Part shown: piece by piece, positions 27,472 to 35,702 of the stretch
Layout of the letters: each line of letters begins with the position of its first letter
Position numbering within the stretch: the stretch's first letter is position 1
From: Paludibaculum sp.
Lineage (GTDB): Bacteria > Acidobacteriota > Terriglobia > Bryobacterales > Bryobacteraceae
Assembly (NCBI GenBank): GCA_029973955.1
Contig: JARKQJ010000205.1
Span: 1 to 64,000, forward strand
Length of the DNA stretch: 64,000 nucleotides
Reading direction: 5' to 3'
Program-made: the position numbers and the translations under genes
Notes under the pieces: model-generated
Told to the model about the DNA's origin: nothing
Seen by the model: the letters and a program-made list of their open reading frames with translations, nothing else
Databases searched by the model: none

Positions 27472-27782
27472 GACTGCTTCCCCGGGCGGCGGCGCAGCAG
27501 GCGCAGGAGCGTGCCCACCTGGCTTTCGCGCTCCACCGGGTGGCGGAGGGGCAGTTCGGGGTTGACGACGTATTCGTTGCGGCGGCCCACCTTGTTCTGG
27601 GTGATGTAGCCCTCGGAGGAGAGTTCGGCGACGATGCGCTGCGCCGAGCGCTCCGTGATGCCGACCATTTGAGCGACATCTTTGAGGCGGATGCTGGGGT
27701 CGGCGGCGATGCAAAGAAAGACGTGGCCGTGGTTGGTGAGAAAGGTCCAGCGTTCCATGGGGTAATGCTCCGGCAGGTCCAT
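27468..27782 (-). CDS. Winged-helix (MarR/ArsR-like) transcriptional regulator
   Basis: The 104-aa protein has a helix-turn-helix in SIRLKDVAQMVGITERSAQRIVAEL and a wing around YITQNKVGRRNEYVV. This is the fold of small MarR/ArsR-type DNA-binding proteins, with no ligand domain. It is the first gene of a minus-strand pair with the hydrolase-like gene (4-bp overlap) and is divergent from icd. The 97-bp shared intergenic region contains the inverted repeat ATTTCA-N14-TGAAAT, a candidate operator. It may control its own operon and possibly icd. Confidence 0.85.
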   Translation of the reverse strand: MDLPEHYPMERWTFLTNHGHVFLCIAADPSIRLKDVAQMVGITERSAQRIVAELSSEGYITQNKVGRRNEYVVNPELPLRHPVERESQVGTLLRLLRRRPGKQS

Positions 27783-27803
27783 TGTCGCACGAATAAGAAT
27801 CCG

Positions 27804-27829
27804 ATTTCAGGTCTTGCATTACATGAAAT
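27804..27829. promoter_or_regulatory. Inverted repeat, candidate operator in the winged-helix/icd intergenic region
   Basis: ATTTCA (27804-27809) and TGAAAT (27824-27829) are separated by 14 bp and enclose the -35 hexamer of the icd promoter. A dimeric winged-helix protein binding here would block that promoter. The assignment to the adjacent regulator is inference. Confidence 0.45.
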
Positions 27830-27843
27830 GAATGTCGTATATT
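27814..27843 (+). promoter_or_regulatory. Promoter of the icd-purE-purK transcript
   Basis: TTGCAT (27814-27819) and TATATT (27838-27843) are 18 bp apart, a good sigma-70 match. The predicted transcription start near 27850 lies downstream of the in-frame ATG at 27832, which supports ATG 27880 as the icd start. Confidence 0.65.
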
Positions 27844-27879
27844 GAACGCAGGCAACCTGCCACCGAAGGAAACGAAGCG

Positions 27880-29325
27880 ATGACGGAACAGGCGGCGAGA
27901 ATCACGATGGCCCGGGGCGACGGCATCGGGCCGGAGATCATGGATGCGGCGCTGAAGGTGCTGGACCGGGCCGGGGCGCGGTTGGAGCTGGAGGAGATCG
28001 AGATCGGGGAGAGCGTGTACAAGCGCGGCTTCACGGCGGGCATCGAGCCGGCGGCGTGGGATTCGCTGCGGCGGACGAAGGTGTTTCTGAAGGCGCCGAT
28101 CACGACGCCGCAGGGGGGCGGGTTCAAGAGCCTGAACGTGACGATCCGGAAGACGCTGGGGTTGTATGCAAACGTGCGGCCGTGCGTCTCCTACCACCCG
28201 TTCGTGGAGACGAAGCATCCGGGGATGGACGTGGTGATCATCCGCGAGAACGAGGAAGATCTCTACGCGGGGATCGAGCACCGGCAGACCGACCAGGTGG
28301 TGCAGTGCCTGAAGCTGATTACGCGGCCGGGGTGCGAAAAGATTGTGCGCTACGCGTTCGAGTATGCGCGGCAGAACAACCGCCGGAAGGTGAGCTGCTT
28401 CACGAAGGACAACATCATGAAGCTGACCGACGGGCTGTTCCACAAAGTGTTCGACGAGATCGGGGCGGAGTATCCGGAGCTGGAGAAGGAGCACTGGATT
28501 GTGGACATCGGGGCGGCGATGCTGGCGGACACGCCGGGCGCGTTCGATGTCGTGGTGATGCCGAACCTGTACGGGGACATGCTGTCGGATGTGGCGGCGC
28601 AGATCGCCGGTTCGGTAGGGCTGGCCGGTTCGTCGAACATCGGCGAGCACGTGGCGATGTTCGAAGCGATCCACGGCTCGGCGCCGCGGCTGGCGGGGAA
28701 GAACCAGGCGAACCCGACGGGGCTGCTGCTGGGCAGCGTGATGATGCTGGTGCACCTGGGGCAGACGGAGGCGGCGGCGCGGGTACACAACGCGCTGCTG
28801 AAGACGCTGGAGGATGGAGTGCACACAGGCGACATCTATTCGGCGAGTCAGAGCCGGAGGCAGGTGGGCACGAAGGAGTTCGCCGAGGCGGTGATGGAGC
28901 GGTTGGGGGAAGAGCCGGCCGAACTGAAGGCGGTGCGCTACCTGGCGGCACCGAAGAAGCAGGCGGTGGAGTGGAAGCCGTCGAAGCCGGCTTTGAAGAG
29001 CACGGTGGGGGTGGATCTGTTCGTGGAATGGCGCCAGGGCAGTCCGGACGACCTGGCGGCGAAGGTGAAGGCGCTGGGCGGAGAGGCGCTGGAGTTGAAG
29101 ATGATCACCAACCGCGGCGTGAAGGTGTGGCCGGGCGGGATGCCTGAGACGTTCTGCACAGACCACTGGCGCTGCCGCTACATGGGGCAGGACGGAGCGG
29201 TGTCGCACGAGACGATCGCCGGGCTGGTAGGCCGCGCGGCGGCCGAAGGAATCGACTTCATCAAGACGGAGAACCTGTGTACGTTTGACGGCGAGCCGGG
29301 TTTCTCGCTGGGGCAAGGGCAGTAA
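27880..29325 (+). CDS. icd: NADP-dependent isocitrate dehydrogenase, long Thermus-like type
   Basis: The 481-aa enzyme converts isocitrate to 2-oxoglutarate in the TCA cycle. Visible are GDGIGPEI at the start, the substrate loop TPQGGGFKSLNVTIRK, ENEEDLYAG, the catalytic SCFTKDNIMK (Lys) and VVMPNLYGDMLSDVAAQ (metal Asp residues). The cofactor region is AIHGSAPRLAGKNQANPT. About 130 extra C-terminal residues (from about residue 350) match the long bacterial form seen in Thermus. AAGGA 9 nt before ATG 27880 and the promoter at 27814 select this start. purE follows after 3 bp. Confidence 0.95.
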   Translation: MTEQAARITMARGDGIGPEIMDAALKVLDRAGARLELEEIEIGESVYKRGFTAGIEPAAWDSLRRTKVFLKAPITTPQGGGFKSLNVTIRKTLGLYANVRPCVSYHPFVETKHPGMDVVIIRENEEDLYAGIEHRQTDQVVQCLKLITRPGCEKIVRYAFEYARQNNRRKVSCFTKDNIMKLTDGLFHKVFDEIGAEYPELEKEHWIVDIGAAMLADTPGAFDVVVMPNLYGDMLSDVAAQIAGSVGLAGSSNIGEHVAMFEAIHGSAPRLAGKNQANPTGLLLGSVMMLVHLGQTEAAARVHNALLKTLEDGVHTGDIYSASQSRRQVGTKEFAEAVMERLGEEPAELKAVRYLAAPKKQAVEWKPSKPALKSTVGVDLFVEWRQGSPDDLAAKVKALGGEALELKMITNRGVKVWPGGMPETFCTDHWRCRYMGQDGAVSHETIAGLVGRAAAEGIDFIKTENLCTFDGEPGFSLGQGQ

Positions 29326-29328
29326 GCG

Positions 29329-29832
29329 ATGGCAGCAGCGAAGAAGCAGAGCCCGCAGCCGGTGGTGGGCGTGATCATGGGCAGCCAGTCCGACTGGGAG
29401 ACGATGCGGCACGCGGCGGAGACGCTGGAGCAGTTTGGAGTGGCGCACGAATGCCAGGTTGTTTCGGCGCACCGCACGCCGAAGTGGATGGCGGAGTACG
29501 CCTCCACGGCGGCGGAGCGCGGGCTGGAAGTGGTGATCGCGGGCGCGGGCGGGGCGGCGCACCTGCCGGGCATGGTGGCCGCCCACACCGTGGTTCCGGT
29601 GTTGGGCGTGCCGGTGGAGAGCCATGCGCTGAAGGGGTTGGACTCGCTGCTGTCGATCGTGCAGATGCCGGGCGGCGTGCCTGTCGGGACGCTGGCCATT
29701 GGGAAGGCGGGCGCGATCAACGCGGCGCTGCTGGCTGTGGCGATTCTGGCCAACAGCCGCCCGGCGCTGCGCAAGAAGCTGGAGCGATTCCGGGAGGAGC
29801 AGGAAGCGCGGGTGCGGCAGGTGCGGCTGTGA
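29329..29832 (+). CDS. purE: N5-carboxyaminoimidazole ribonucleotide mutase
   Basis: The 167-aa class I PurE moves the carboxyl group of N5-CAIR to C4 in purine synthesis. GSQSDWETM, the catalytic SAHRTP (His) and [11 protein letters not shown] are all present and the length is normal. It is 3 bp after icd and its stop overlaps the GTG of purK (GTGA), so the three genes form an operon. The combination with icd is unusual. Confidence 0.97.
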   Translation: MAAAKKQSPQPVVGVIMGSQSDWETMRHAAETLEQFGVAHECQVVSAHRTPKWMAEYASTAAERGLEVVIAGAGGAAHLPGMVAAHTVVPVLGVPVESHALKGLDSLLSIVQMPGGVPVGTLAIGKAGAINAALLAVAILANSRPALRKKLERFREEQEARVRQVRL

Positions 29833-30992
29833 AGCCGTTCCTGCCGGGCTCGACCATCGGGGTGCTGGGCAGCGGGCAGTTGGGCCGGATGTTCGCGATG
29901 GCGGCGCGGCGGATGGGGTATCGCGTGCACACGCTCTCGCCGGAGACGGAGACGCCGGCGGGGCAGGTTTCCGATGTCGAAACCATGGCGGCGTACGAGG
30001 ATCTGGATGCGGTGCGGGCCTTCGCGCGGCAGGTGGATGTGGTGACGTTCGAGTTTGAGAACGTGCAGGCGGCGACGGTGGAAGCGATCGAGCAACTGGT
30101 GCCGGTGCGGCCGGCGGGCCGGGTGCTGCACGTGGCGCAGCAGCGGGTGCGGGAGAAGCGTTTCCTGGAGAAGGCCGGCGTGCCGGTGGCGCTGTTCCGG
30201 GCGGTGGGAAGCGAGGCGGAAGTGCGGCAGGCGGTGGCGGAGATCGGCTGTCCGGCGGTGCTGAAGACGGCGCGGTTCGGTTACGATGGCAAGGGCCAGG
30301 CGGTGGTGCGAGATGCGGAGAACGCCGCGGCGTCGTGGCGCGCGCTGGGCGGAGAGGAGTGCGTGCTGGAAGCGTTTGTGGATTTCGAATGCGAGTTGTC
30401 GGTGGTGGCGGCGCGCGGGATGGATGGGGAGTTCCGGCACTACGGGGCGGTGGAGAACCGGCACGCGCGGCACATTCTGGATGTGACGATCGCGCCGGGG
30501 CGGTTTCCGGCGGAGGTGCAGAGCGCGGCGGCGGAGCTGGCGCGCGCGGTGTTCGAGGAGCTGGACGTGGTGGGCGTGGCGTGCGTGGAGATGTTCCTGA
30601 CACGAGAGGGGAAGCTGGTGGTGAACGAACTGGCGCCGCGGCCGCACAATTCGGGCCACTTCACCTGCGACGCGAACATCACCAGCCAGTTCGAGCAGCA
30701 ACTGCGGGCGGTGTGCGGATTGAAGCTCGGTTCGACGCGGCAGGTGATGCCGGCGGCGTGCGCGAACCTGCTGGGCGACCTGTGGAGCGACGGGGAGCCG
30801 GACTGGGCGGCGGCGTGCGCGGGGGCGGAGGTGAAGCTGCACCTGTACGGCAAGAGGGAAGCGCGGTTGGGGCGGAAGATGGGGCACCTGACGGCACTGG
30901 CGGAGACGCCGGAGCTGGCTTTGGAAAAGGCGCTGGCCGGCCGCGCGGCGCTTACTGACCGTTACGCCATGGCAGGTAGCCGCGGGCGATGA
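29829..30992 (+). CDS. purK: N5-carboxyaminoimidazole ribonucleotide synthase
   Basis: The 387-aa ATP-grasp enzyme makes N5-CAIR from AIR, ATP and bicarbonate. The N-terminus [21 protein letters not shown] is the preATP-grasp glycine-rich motif, and [21 protein letters not shown] and [14 protein letters not shown] are typical. GTG 29829 is chosen because it overlaps the purE stop and precedes the conserved N-terminal strand. Its 3' end overlaps the convergent Nudix gene by 41 bp. Confidence 0.96.
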   Translation: MKPFLPGSTIGVLGSGQLGRMFAMAARRMGYRVHTLSPETETPAGQVSDVETMAAYEDLDAVRAFARQVDVVTFEFENVQAATVEAIEQLVPVRPAGRVLHVAQQRVREKRFLEKAGVPVALFRAVGSEAEVRQAVAEIGCPAVLKTARFGYDGKGQAVVRDAENAAASWRALGGEECVLEAFVDFECELSVVAARGMDGEFRHYGAVENRHARHILDVTIAPGRFPAEVQSAAAELARAVFEELDVVGVACVEMFLTREGKLVVNELAPRPHNSGHFTCDANITSQFEQQLRAVCGLKLGSTRQVMPAACANLLGDLWSDGEPDWAAACAGAEVKLHLYGKREARLGRKMGHLTALAETPELALEKALAGRAALTDRYAMAGSRGR

Positions 30993-31371
30993 GGTCGGGG
31001 AAGATGAGGTCGCGGAGGCTGGGAGGGAGGAGATCCTGATCGTGGGCGGGGCCGAACCAGACGAGTTCGGCGATTTCAGCGGTGGGCTTGGGCCGGCTGG
31101 TGAGGATGCCGGAGTAGAGGTCGATGCGGAGCGGCTTGGAGGCGGGGGCCGGGGTTTGTGAGTGATAGCGGCCGACCTTGACGGGGCTCTTGACGGAGAC
31201 GCCGCCGAGTTCTTCGCGGATCTCGCGGCGGAGGCAATCGAGTTCTGTTTCGCCGGGTTCGATCTTGCCGCCGGGGAGGATGAGCGGCGCTGGTGTGCGC
31301 TTGCGGCGGCAGAGCAGTACGAGTCCTTCATCGACGAGCAGGAGACCGACTTTATGGATGAGCGGTTTCAT
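30952..31371 (-). CDS. Nudix hydrolase, MutT-like
   Basis: The 139-aa protein carries the Nudix box G-x5-E-x7-R-E-x-x-E-E-x-G (GKIEPGETELDCLRREIREE then LGG) near residues 34-58. It would hydrolyse a nucleoside diphosphate derivative, possibly oxidised dGTP or a dinucleotide. The ATG at 31371 is preferred over an upstream frame-open Pro/Arg-rich extension that has no coding character. It overlaps the stop of the U32 peptidase gene by 4 bp, so the two are co-translated. Confidence 0.9.
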   Translation of the reverse strand: MKPLIHKVGLLLVDEGLVLLCRRKRTPAPLILPGGKIEPGETELDCLRREIREELGGVSVKSPVKVGRYHSQTPAPASKPLRIDLYSGILTSRPKPTAEIAELVWFGPAHDQDLLPPSLRDLIFPDLIARGYLPWRNGQ

Positions 31372-33866
31372 TGGAGCACTGGGAGCGCGGCTTCGGGGAC
31401 GTAAAGGCTGCCCTGGGTGGTGCCCTGGGGGGCGGCGTCGCGGAGGCGCAGGCGGAGTTCGTCGGGCGAGATGGTCTGATTGAGGGCGTGGCGGAAGGCT
31501 TCGGTAACCTGACGGAGCTGGCGGGGTGATTCGTGAGCGAATTCCAGGCGGAAGTGGCGGATGCCGGCGCTGAGCCACTCGGGTAGGAAGAGGCTGGCTT
31601 CCTGGGCTTCGGCGCTGAAGACTGTATTGCGGCAGCCGGTGTCTGCGAGGACGGGGTGGCGGCGGCCGTTGACGTCGCCGAGTTCGAGTTCGTGGCTTTC
31701 GCAGGGGCGGCCGCAGTCTTTGTAGGTGGTGCCGGTGGAGAGGAAGCGGCAGAAGACGCAGTGTTCGGTGTGGAAGATGGGCAGGTGCTGGTAGGCGACG
31801 GTTTCGAAACGGCCGCCGCCGAGGATGCGGGCGAGGACGGTGATTTGGGCGGCGTTGAGGTCGTGAGCCGGGGTGAGGCGTGCGAGGCCCATGTCGAAGA
31901 AGCCGCGGGCGGTGAGGGCGTTGGCGGCGTTGAGGGAGAAGTCACCGGTGAGGGGCTGGGTGGTGCGGGTGCGGAGCCAGTCGAGGAGGCCGGCTGGGCG
32001 GACGAGCAGGGGGCATTCGAGGCGGAGGAGGAAGTTGGCGATCTTCTCTTCGCCGGGCTTGAGGATGCGTGGGCTGGCGACGCGGGGTTCGAGGCCGGCT
32101 TCGCGGATCCTGGCGAGGGCGGGGGCGAGGCCGTAGAGGTCGAGGAAGTCGAGCGTGATGGAGGCAGGACGGAGGGCGATGGCGGAGTCGAGTTGGGCGG
32201 GGGTCCGGATGAGGAGGTGGAGAGCGGGCGGGATGCCGGCCTCCGACTCGAAGGGCTCCGGCTGAGGGATGGCCGATTCGAAGACCTGGATGTGGCGGAG
32301 TTCGGACTGCTGCTGCTGGAGGAGATCGACGGCCTGGCGCCGTAGGTCGTTGAGGAGCGAGGCAGGGGCGAAGGCAGGCTGGGCGGAGCGAAGTTCGAGC
32401 TGGGAGAGCGAGTACGGCGTGGGGCCGAGGCGATCGAGCTGGGCGCGGAGGGTGGCTTCGTCGAGAGCCCGGTTGAGGGCTGGCGGGAGAGGGTCGGGGG
32501 AGGCGACGGTGACGTGGATGTGGGGCTGGTTGTCGAGGGCCCAGAGGAGGCGGAGAGGCTGGCCGGCGTTGGCTTCGGCGGTGACGCTGACGGGCTGCTT
32601 GCGGACGGGGGCGGCGGCCTGTGTGAAGGGCTTTAGGAGTCGTTCGAGGGCCGGGTCGGCGGTGCGCCAGAGGAGGTCTCCCGGGCGGATGCGGGCGGGA
32701 TCGACGGCACCGCGGGCGAAGGCGAGTTGGAGGTGGCCGTTGGCGAGCGGGGTGACTTCGAAGAGGCGGCCGCCTTCCTCGTCCTCTTCGGGAGAGCGCC
32801 AGGCGGCGGCATCGAAGACAACGCCGTCACCGGGCTTGAGGGGGTAAGCGGCGTGATGGGAGGTGGGGCGGATGGTGATGGCCGTAGGGGTGATGGCCTC
32901 GACGGCTCCCATGAGGAGGCCGCGATGGCGGGGGGCGCGGCCGCGGACGACGGCCTGGTGATTGGTGCCGTGGATGAAGTAGGGTCCGGCTCCGCGCGAA
33001 TAGATTTGTTCGAGCTGGAGTTCTTCCAGGGGGGTGACGGAGAGGGGGCGCTGGGCCCAGGCGTCGTCGACGGCCTGACGGTAGGCGCGGGTGGCGGCGG
33101 CAACATATTCGGCATCCTTGTAGCGGCCTTCGATTTTGAAGGCGGCGACGCCGGCGCGGGTGAGATCAGGAATTTGATGGAGGGCGAAGAGGTCGCCGGG
33201 GGAGAGGAGATAGCGGGCGTCACCGAGGGGGGTGAGGTGGCCGTCGACGAACATGTCATAGGGCAGGCGGCAGGCCTGGGCGCACTGGCCGCGGTTGGCG
33301 CTGCGGCCGCCCCAGGCTTCGGAGGAGTAACACTGGCCGGAGTAGGCGACGCAGAGAGCGCCGTGGACGAAGACTTCGAGCTCAGCGTCGGTGGCCTGGC
33401 GGATGGCGCGGATTTCGTCGAGGGAGAGTTCGCGGGCGAGGGTGACGCGCTGGGCGCCGAGGCGGACGGCGAGGCGGGCGCCGGCAGCGTCGGTGACGGA
33501 CATCTGGGTGGAGGCGTGGATCTCGAGATCGGGGGCGATCTGGCGGGCGATGGAGAGAATGCCGAGGTCCTGGATGATGACGGCGTCGGCGCCGGCTTCG
33601 GCGATGGCGGCGAGGCCGCGTGCGGCTTCGTCGAGTTCGGAATCGAAGGCGAGGGTATTGAAAGTGACGAAGCCGCGGACGCCGCGGCGATGGAGTGTGC
33701 GGAGGGCTTCGGGGAGATCGGAGAGCGTGAAGCCGACCTTGGCGCGGGCGGTGAAGTGGGTGAGTCCGAAGTAGACGGAATCGGCGCCGGCTTCGATGGC
33801 GGCGTGGAGCTGGGGCCAGTGGCCGGCGGGGCTCATCACTTCTGGCTTGCGGGGCGAGACTGGCAC
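31368..33866 (-). CDS. U32-family peptidase-like protein, long form
   Basis: The 832-aa protein begins PEVMSPAGHWPQL and has the U32 signature LEVFVHGALCVAYSGQCYSS, with further Cys in GGRSANRGQCAQACR that bind an Fe-S cluster in RlhA/TrhP/UbiU-type proteins. The C-terminal 450 residues contain a DUF3656-like region. Despite the name, characterised U32 proteins act in RNA hydroxylation or ubiquinone hydroxylation, so an RNA-modifying role is as likely as proteolysis. It is the first gene of the operon with the Nudix gene and is divergent from the aldo/keto reductase, 69 bp apart. Confidence 0.9.
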   Translation of the reverse strand: MPVSPRKPEVMSPAGHWPQLHAAIEAGADSVYFGLTHFTARAKVGFTLSDLPEALRTLHRRGVRGFVTFNTLAFDSELDEAARGLAAIAEAGADAVIIQDLGILSIARQIAPDLEIHASTQMSVTDAAGARLAVRLGAQRVTLARELSLDEIRAIRQATDAELEVFVHGALCVAYSGQCYSSEAWGGRSANRGQCAQACRLPYDMFVDGHLTPLGDARYLLSPGDLFALHQIPDLTRAGVAAFKIEGRYKDAEYVAAATRAYRQAVDDAWAQRPLSVTPLEELQLEQIYSRGAGPYFIHGTNHQAVVRGRAPRHRGLLMGAVEAITPTAITIRPTSHHAAYPLKPGDGVVFDAAAWRSPEEDEEGGRLFEVTPLANGHLQLAFARGAVDPARIRPGDLLWRTADPALERLLKPFTQAAAPVRKQPVSVTAEANAGQPLRLLWALDNQPHIHVTVASPDPLPPALNRALDEATLRAQLDRLGPTPYSLSQLELRSAQPAFAPASLLNDLRRQAVDLLQQQQSELRHIQVFESAIPQPEPFESEAGIPPALHLLIRTPAQLDSAIALRPASITLDFLDLYGLAPALARIREAGLEPRVASPRILKPGEEKIANFLLRLECPLLVRPAGLLDWLRTRTTQPLTGDFSLNAANALTARGFFDMGLARLTPAHDLNAAQITVLARILGGGRFETVAYQHLPIFHTEHCVFCRFLSTGTTYKDCGRPCESHELELGDVNGRRHPVLADTGCRNTVFSAEAQEASLFLPEWLSAGIRHFRLEFAHESPRQLRQVTEAFRHALNQTISPDELRLRLRDAAPQGTTQGSLYVPEAALPVLQ

Positions 33867-33935
33867 AGCTTTCAGGGTAGCGCGGCGGGTTGTGCTATTT
33901 TGGCATCACAGAAGCTAGCCAGACTGGGAGGTTCC

Positions 33936-34796
33936 ATGCAAAGACGCGGTTTTCTAAAGAGCGGCGCCGGCGCGGTGAGTCTAAGCGCGTTTCCGTACTG
34001 GGCCTACGCTTCGGCGCAGGTGAAGAGGGCCAGCGACGTGGTGGAGTTGGGCCCGAAGAAGATCCGGCTGAGCCGGCTGGCTCAAGGGACGGGGACGAAT
34101 GGAGGGGGCGGATCGTCGAATCAGACGAAGAAGATGGGACTGAGCGGGATGGGGGACCTGCTGCAGGCCGGGTTCGATAACGGTCTGACGTTCTGGGATT
34201 CGGCGGACCAGTATGGGACGCACTCGCACCTGAAGGAAGGGTTGAAGAGGGTGCCGAGGGAGAAGGTGGCGATCCTGTCGAAGACGCACGCCTCGACGCG
34301 CGAGGAGATGCAGGCGGACATCGACCGGTTCCGGCGCGAGTTGGGGACGGACTACATCGACATCCTGCTGCTGCACTGCATGATGGACGGGACGTGGCCG
34401 CAGCGGAAGCAGGGCGCGATGGAGTACATCAACGAACTGCAGGAAAAGGGGATCGTGAAGACGAAGGGCGTGAGTTGCCACACGATGGCGGCGCTGAAGA
34501 CAGCGGCTGCGACGCCGTGGGTGGAGGTGGATCTGGCGCGTGTGAATCCGGCCGGAGCGGTGATGGATGCGCCGCCGGAACAGGTGCTGCCCGTGTTGAA
34601 GGAGATGAAGGCGGCGGGGAAGGGGATTATCGGGATGAAGATCTTCGGGGCAGGAAAGCTGCGGGGGCGGACGGACGAGTGCCTGCAGTGGGCGCTGGCT
34701 CAGGACGTGGTGGATTGCTTCACGATTGGGGCGGAGAGCATCGCGGAGATGCAGGATCTGGTGAAGAAGATCCCGGCGGCGTCGACGCGCGGATAG
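33936..34796 (+). CDS. Tat-exported aldo/keto reductase
   Basis: The 286-aa protein starts with the Tat motif MQRRGFLKSGAGAVSLSAF. The AKR barrel follows with the catalytic tetrad readable as DSADQYG (Asp, Tyr), LSKTH (Lys) and LLLHCMMDG (His). A GGGAGG Shine-Dalgarno lies at 33926-33931. An NADP-linked enzyme outside the cytoplasm would need cofactor loaded before Tat transport, as known for GFOR-type proteins. It is shorter than the usual 320-340 aa and lacks a long C-terminal loop. The substrate is unknown. Confidence 0.88.
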   Translation: MQRRGFLKSGAGAVSLSAFPYWAYASAQVKRASDVVELGPKKIRLSRLAQGTGTNGGGGSSNQTKKMGLSGMGDLLQAGFDNGLTFWDSADQYGTHSHLKEGLKRVPREKVAILSKTHASTREEMQADIDRFRRELGTDYIDILLLHCMMDGTWPQRKQGAMEYINELQEKGIVKTKGVSCHTMAALKTAAATPWVEVDLARVNPAGAVMDAPPEQVLPVLKEMKAAGKGIIGMKIFGAGKLRGRTDECLQWALAQDVVDCFTIGAESIAEMQDLVKKIPAASTRG

Positions 34797-34808
34797 GGGG
34801 CGCGGGAG

Positions 34809-35030
34809 TTAGTGCTTGCGGGGGCGGAACTTGAGGCAGTAGAAGATTCCGAGGGCGAGCAGGATGATGCCGCCCCACAGGCCGGCGCGCAACTCCGCAA
34901 GGACGATGTGCTGGGCGGCGGGGTGGCCGTGATAGTAGAGGTCCGCGCCGACGATCAACACGCCGTAGATGGTGAGCAGACTCCCGATGAAGAACCAGAT
35001 GGAGATGCCTTCCTGATCGTGTTCGTGCAT
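34809..35030 (-). CDS. Small membrane protein (73 aa)
   Basis: The protein MHEHDQEGISIWFFIGSLLT... has two hydrophobic helices separated by a polar His-rich loop (YYHGHPAAQH) and a basic end (KFRPRKH). I prefer ATG 35030; an 18-residue upstream extension (Pro/Arg-rich) looks non-coding. No family is recognised. It converges with the aldo/keto reductase, 12 bp away. Confidence 0.75.
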   Translation of the reverse strand: MHEHDQEGISIWFFIGSLLTIYGVLIVGADLYYHGHPAAQHIVLAELRAGLWGGIILLALGIFYCLKFRPRKH

Positions 35031-35157
35031 GGTGTGGGCCCTGGTGGAAGGACCAATGTATACCCTGGGTGGGGGCGTGGGCAAGGGGAGGCTGGGGGGT
35101 AAGGAGAGGGGGAGACGGCGAATCGTATTAAAAAACAGTCAGTTCAGAAAAAAAGGA

Positions 35158-35188
35158 TTGACGAGTATCGGGTCTGAAATGCAATAAT
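35158..35188 (+). promoter_or_regulatory. Possible promoter of the structured RNA region
   Basis: TTGACG (35158-35163) and an extended -10-like TG-c-AATAAT (35180-35188) are 19 bp apart. The predicted start falls near 35195, just before hairpin A1 at 35199. The spacing is long, so confidence is limited. Confidence 0.45.
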
Positions 35189-35198
35189 GGGATCAACA

Positions 35199-35490
35199 TA
35201 AGTCGTCATCGACTTAATTGCATCCCCGCGAGGAGGCCCAGCTCCTCGCAAGCCCCTCTGACAGAGGCCGTGCGGTCCCCAGCCACACGGCCTCTACGCC
35301 TGTAGGGCACCCTCCTCCTTCGATTCTCCTCCTCCAAACCGAAGGCTGGAGGTGTATCTACGCTATTCGCACCGGTAAGTGCGAAACTTCACCCAGATGG
35401 TCATTTGATAGCTGGATTCTCACCCACCCTGGGCAGGTGGTAGGGGTGACGGATGTTGCTAAGTGATTGAATCTGGGTGAAGGGGAGTTT
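35199..35490 (+). ncRNA. Structured RNA element, unit A plus central long helix
   Basis: The stretch has perfect or near-perfect stems in series: A1 TAAGTCG (35199-35205)/CGACTTA (35210-35216). A2 GCGAGGAG (35228-35235)/CTCCTCGC (35242-35249) with loop GCCCAG. A3 AGAGGCCGTG (35263-35272)/CACGGCCTCT (35286-35295). Hairpin E TTCGCAC (35366-35372)/GTGCGAA (35379-35385). A 12-bp helix D CTTCACCCAGAT (35387-35398)/ATCTGGGTGAAG (35471-35482) enclosing TCACCC/GGGTGA. The strand assignment rests on the promoter-like sequence at 35158 and is uncertain. No known family is recognised. Confidence 0.7.
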
Positions 35491-35521
35491 GGTACGCCAA
35501 CTGCACTAAGAAAGACAACAC

Positions 35522-35625
35522 GAGTCGTTCCCAAAACGACTCCTACATACCTCGAGGTGACCCAGCACCTCGTGAAGCCCCTCTAAATGAAGGCTCTGCG
35601 GCTCCCCGCCACAGGGCCTTCCCTC
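35522..35625 (+). ncRNA. Structured RNA element, unit B (second copy of the unit A fold)
   Basis: B1 GAGTCGTT (35522-35529)/AACGACTC (35535-35542). B2 CGAGGTG (35553-35559)/CACCTCG (35566-35572) with loop ACCCAG. The shared string AAGCCCCTCT follows, then B3 GAAGGCTCTG (35589-35598)/CAGGGCCTTC (35612-35621), closing around GGC-TCCCC-GCC. Order, spacing, the CCCAG loop and the TCCCC loop match unit A, while the stems differ in sequence but keep pairing. That is the mark of a conserved RNA fold rather than a simple DNA repeat. Confidence 0.7.
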
Positions 35626-35702
35626 CATTTGGGGGGTGAGGGTGAGTTTCTTGACGTGCTTCAGCGCCAGATGCCGGTGGAGAGGTTTGTTCCCACGCGG
35701 AA

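Noticed and set aside
27472-30603. Minus-strand open reading frame continuous with the glycoside-hydrolase-like gene for about 3 kb through icd, purE and purK
   Set aside because: It is antisense to three well-supported enzymes, its protein is Pro/Arg/Ala-rich with no motif, and it lacks stops only because of the high GC content. The real gene starts at 27471.
32727-33935. Upstream extension of the aldo/keto reductase frame to 32727
   Set aside because: The extra 400 codons are antisense to the U32 gene; the Tat signal and Shine-Dalgarno place the start at 33936.
35218-35466. 82-codon ORF inside the structured region, and another at 35587-35859
   Set aside because: Both cross perfect stems of the RNA-like element, have no ribosome-binding site and show no protein-like composition.
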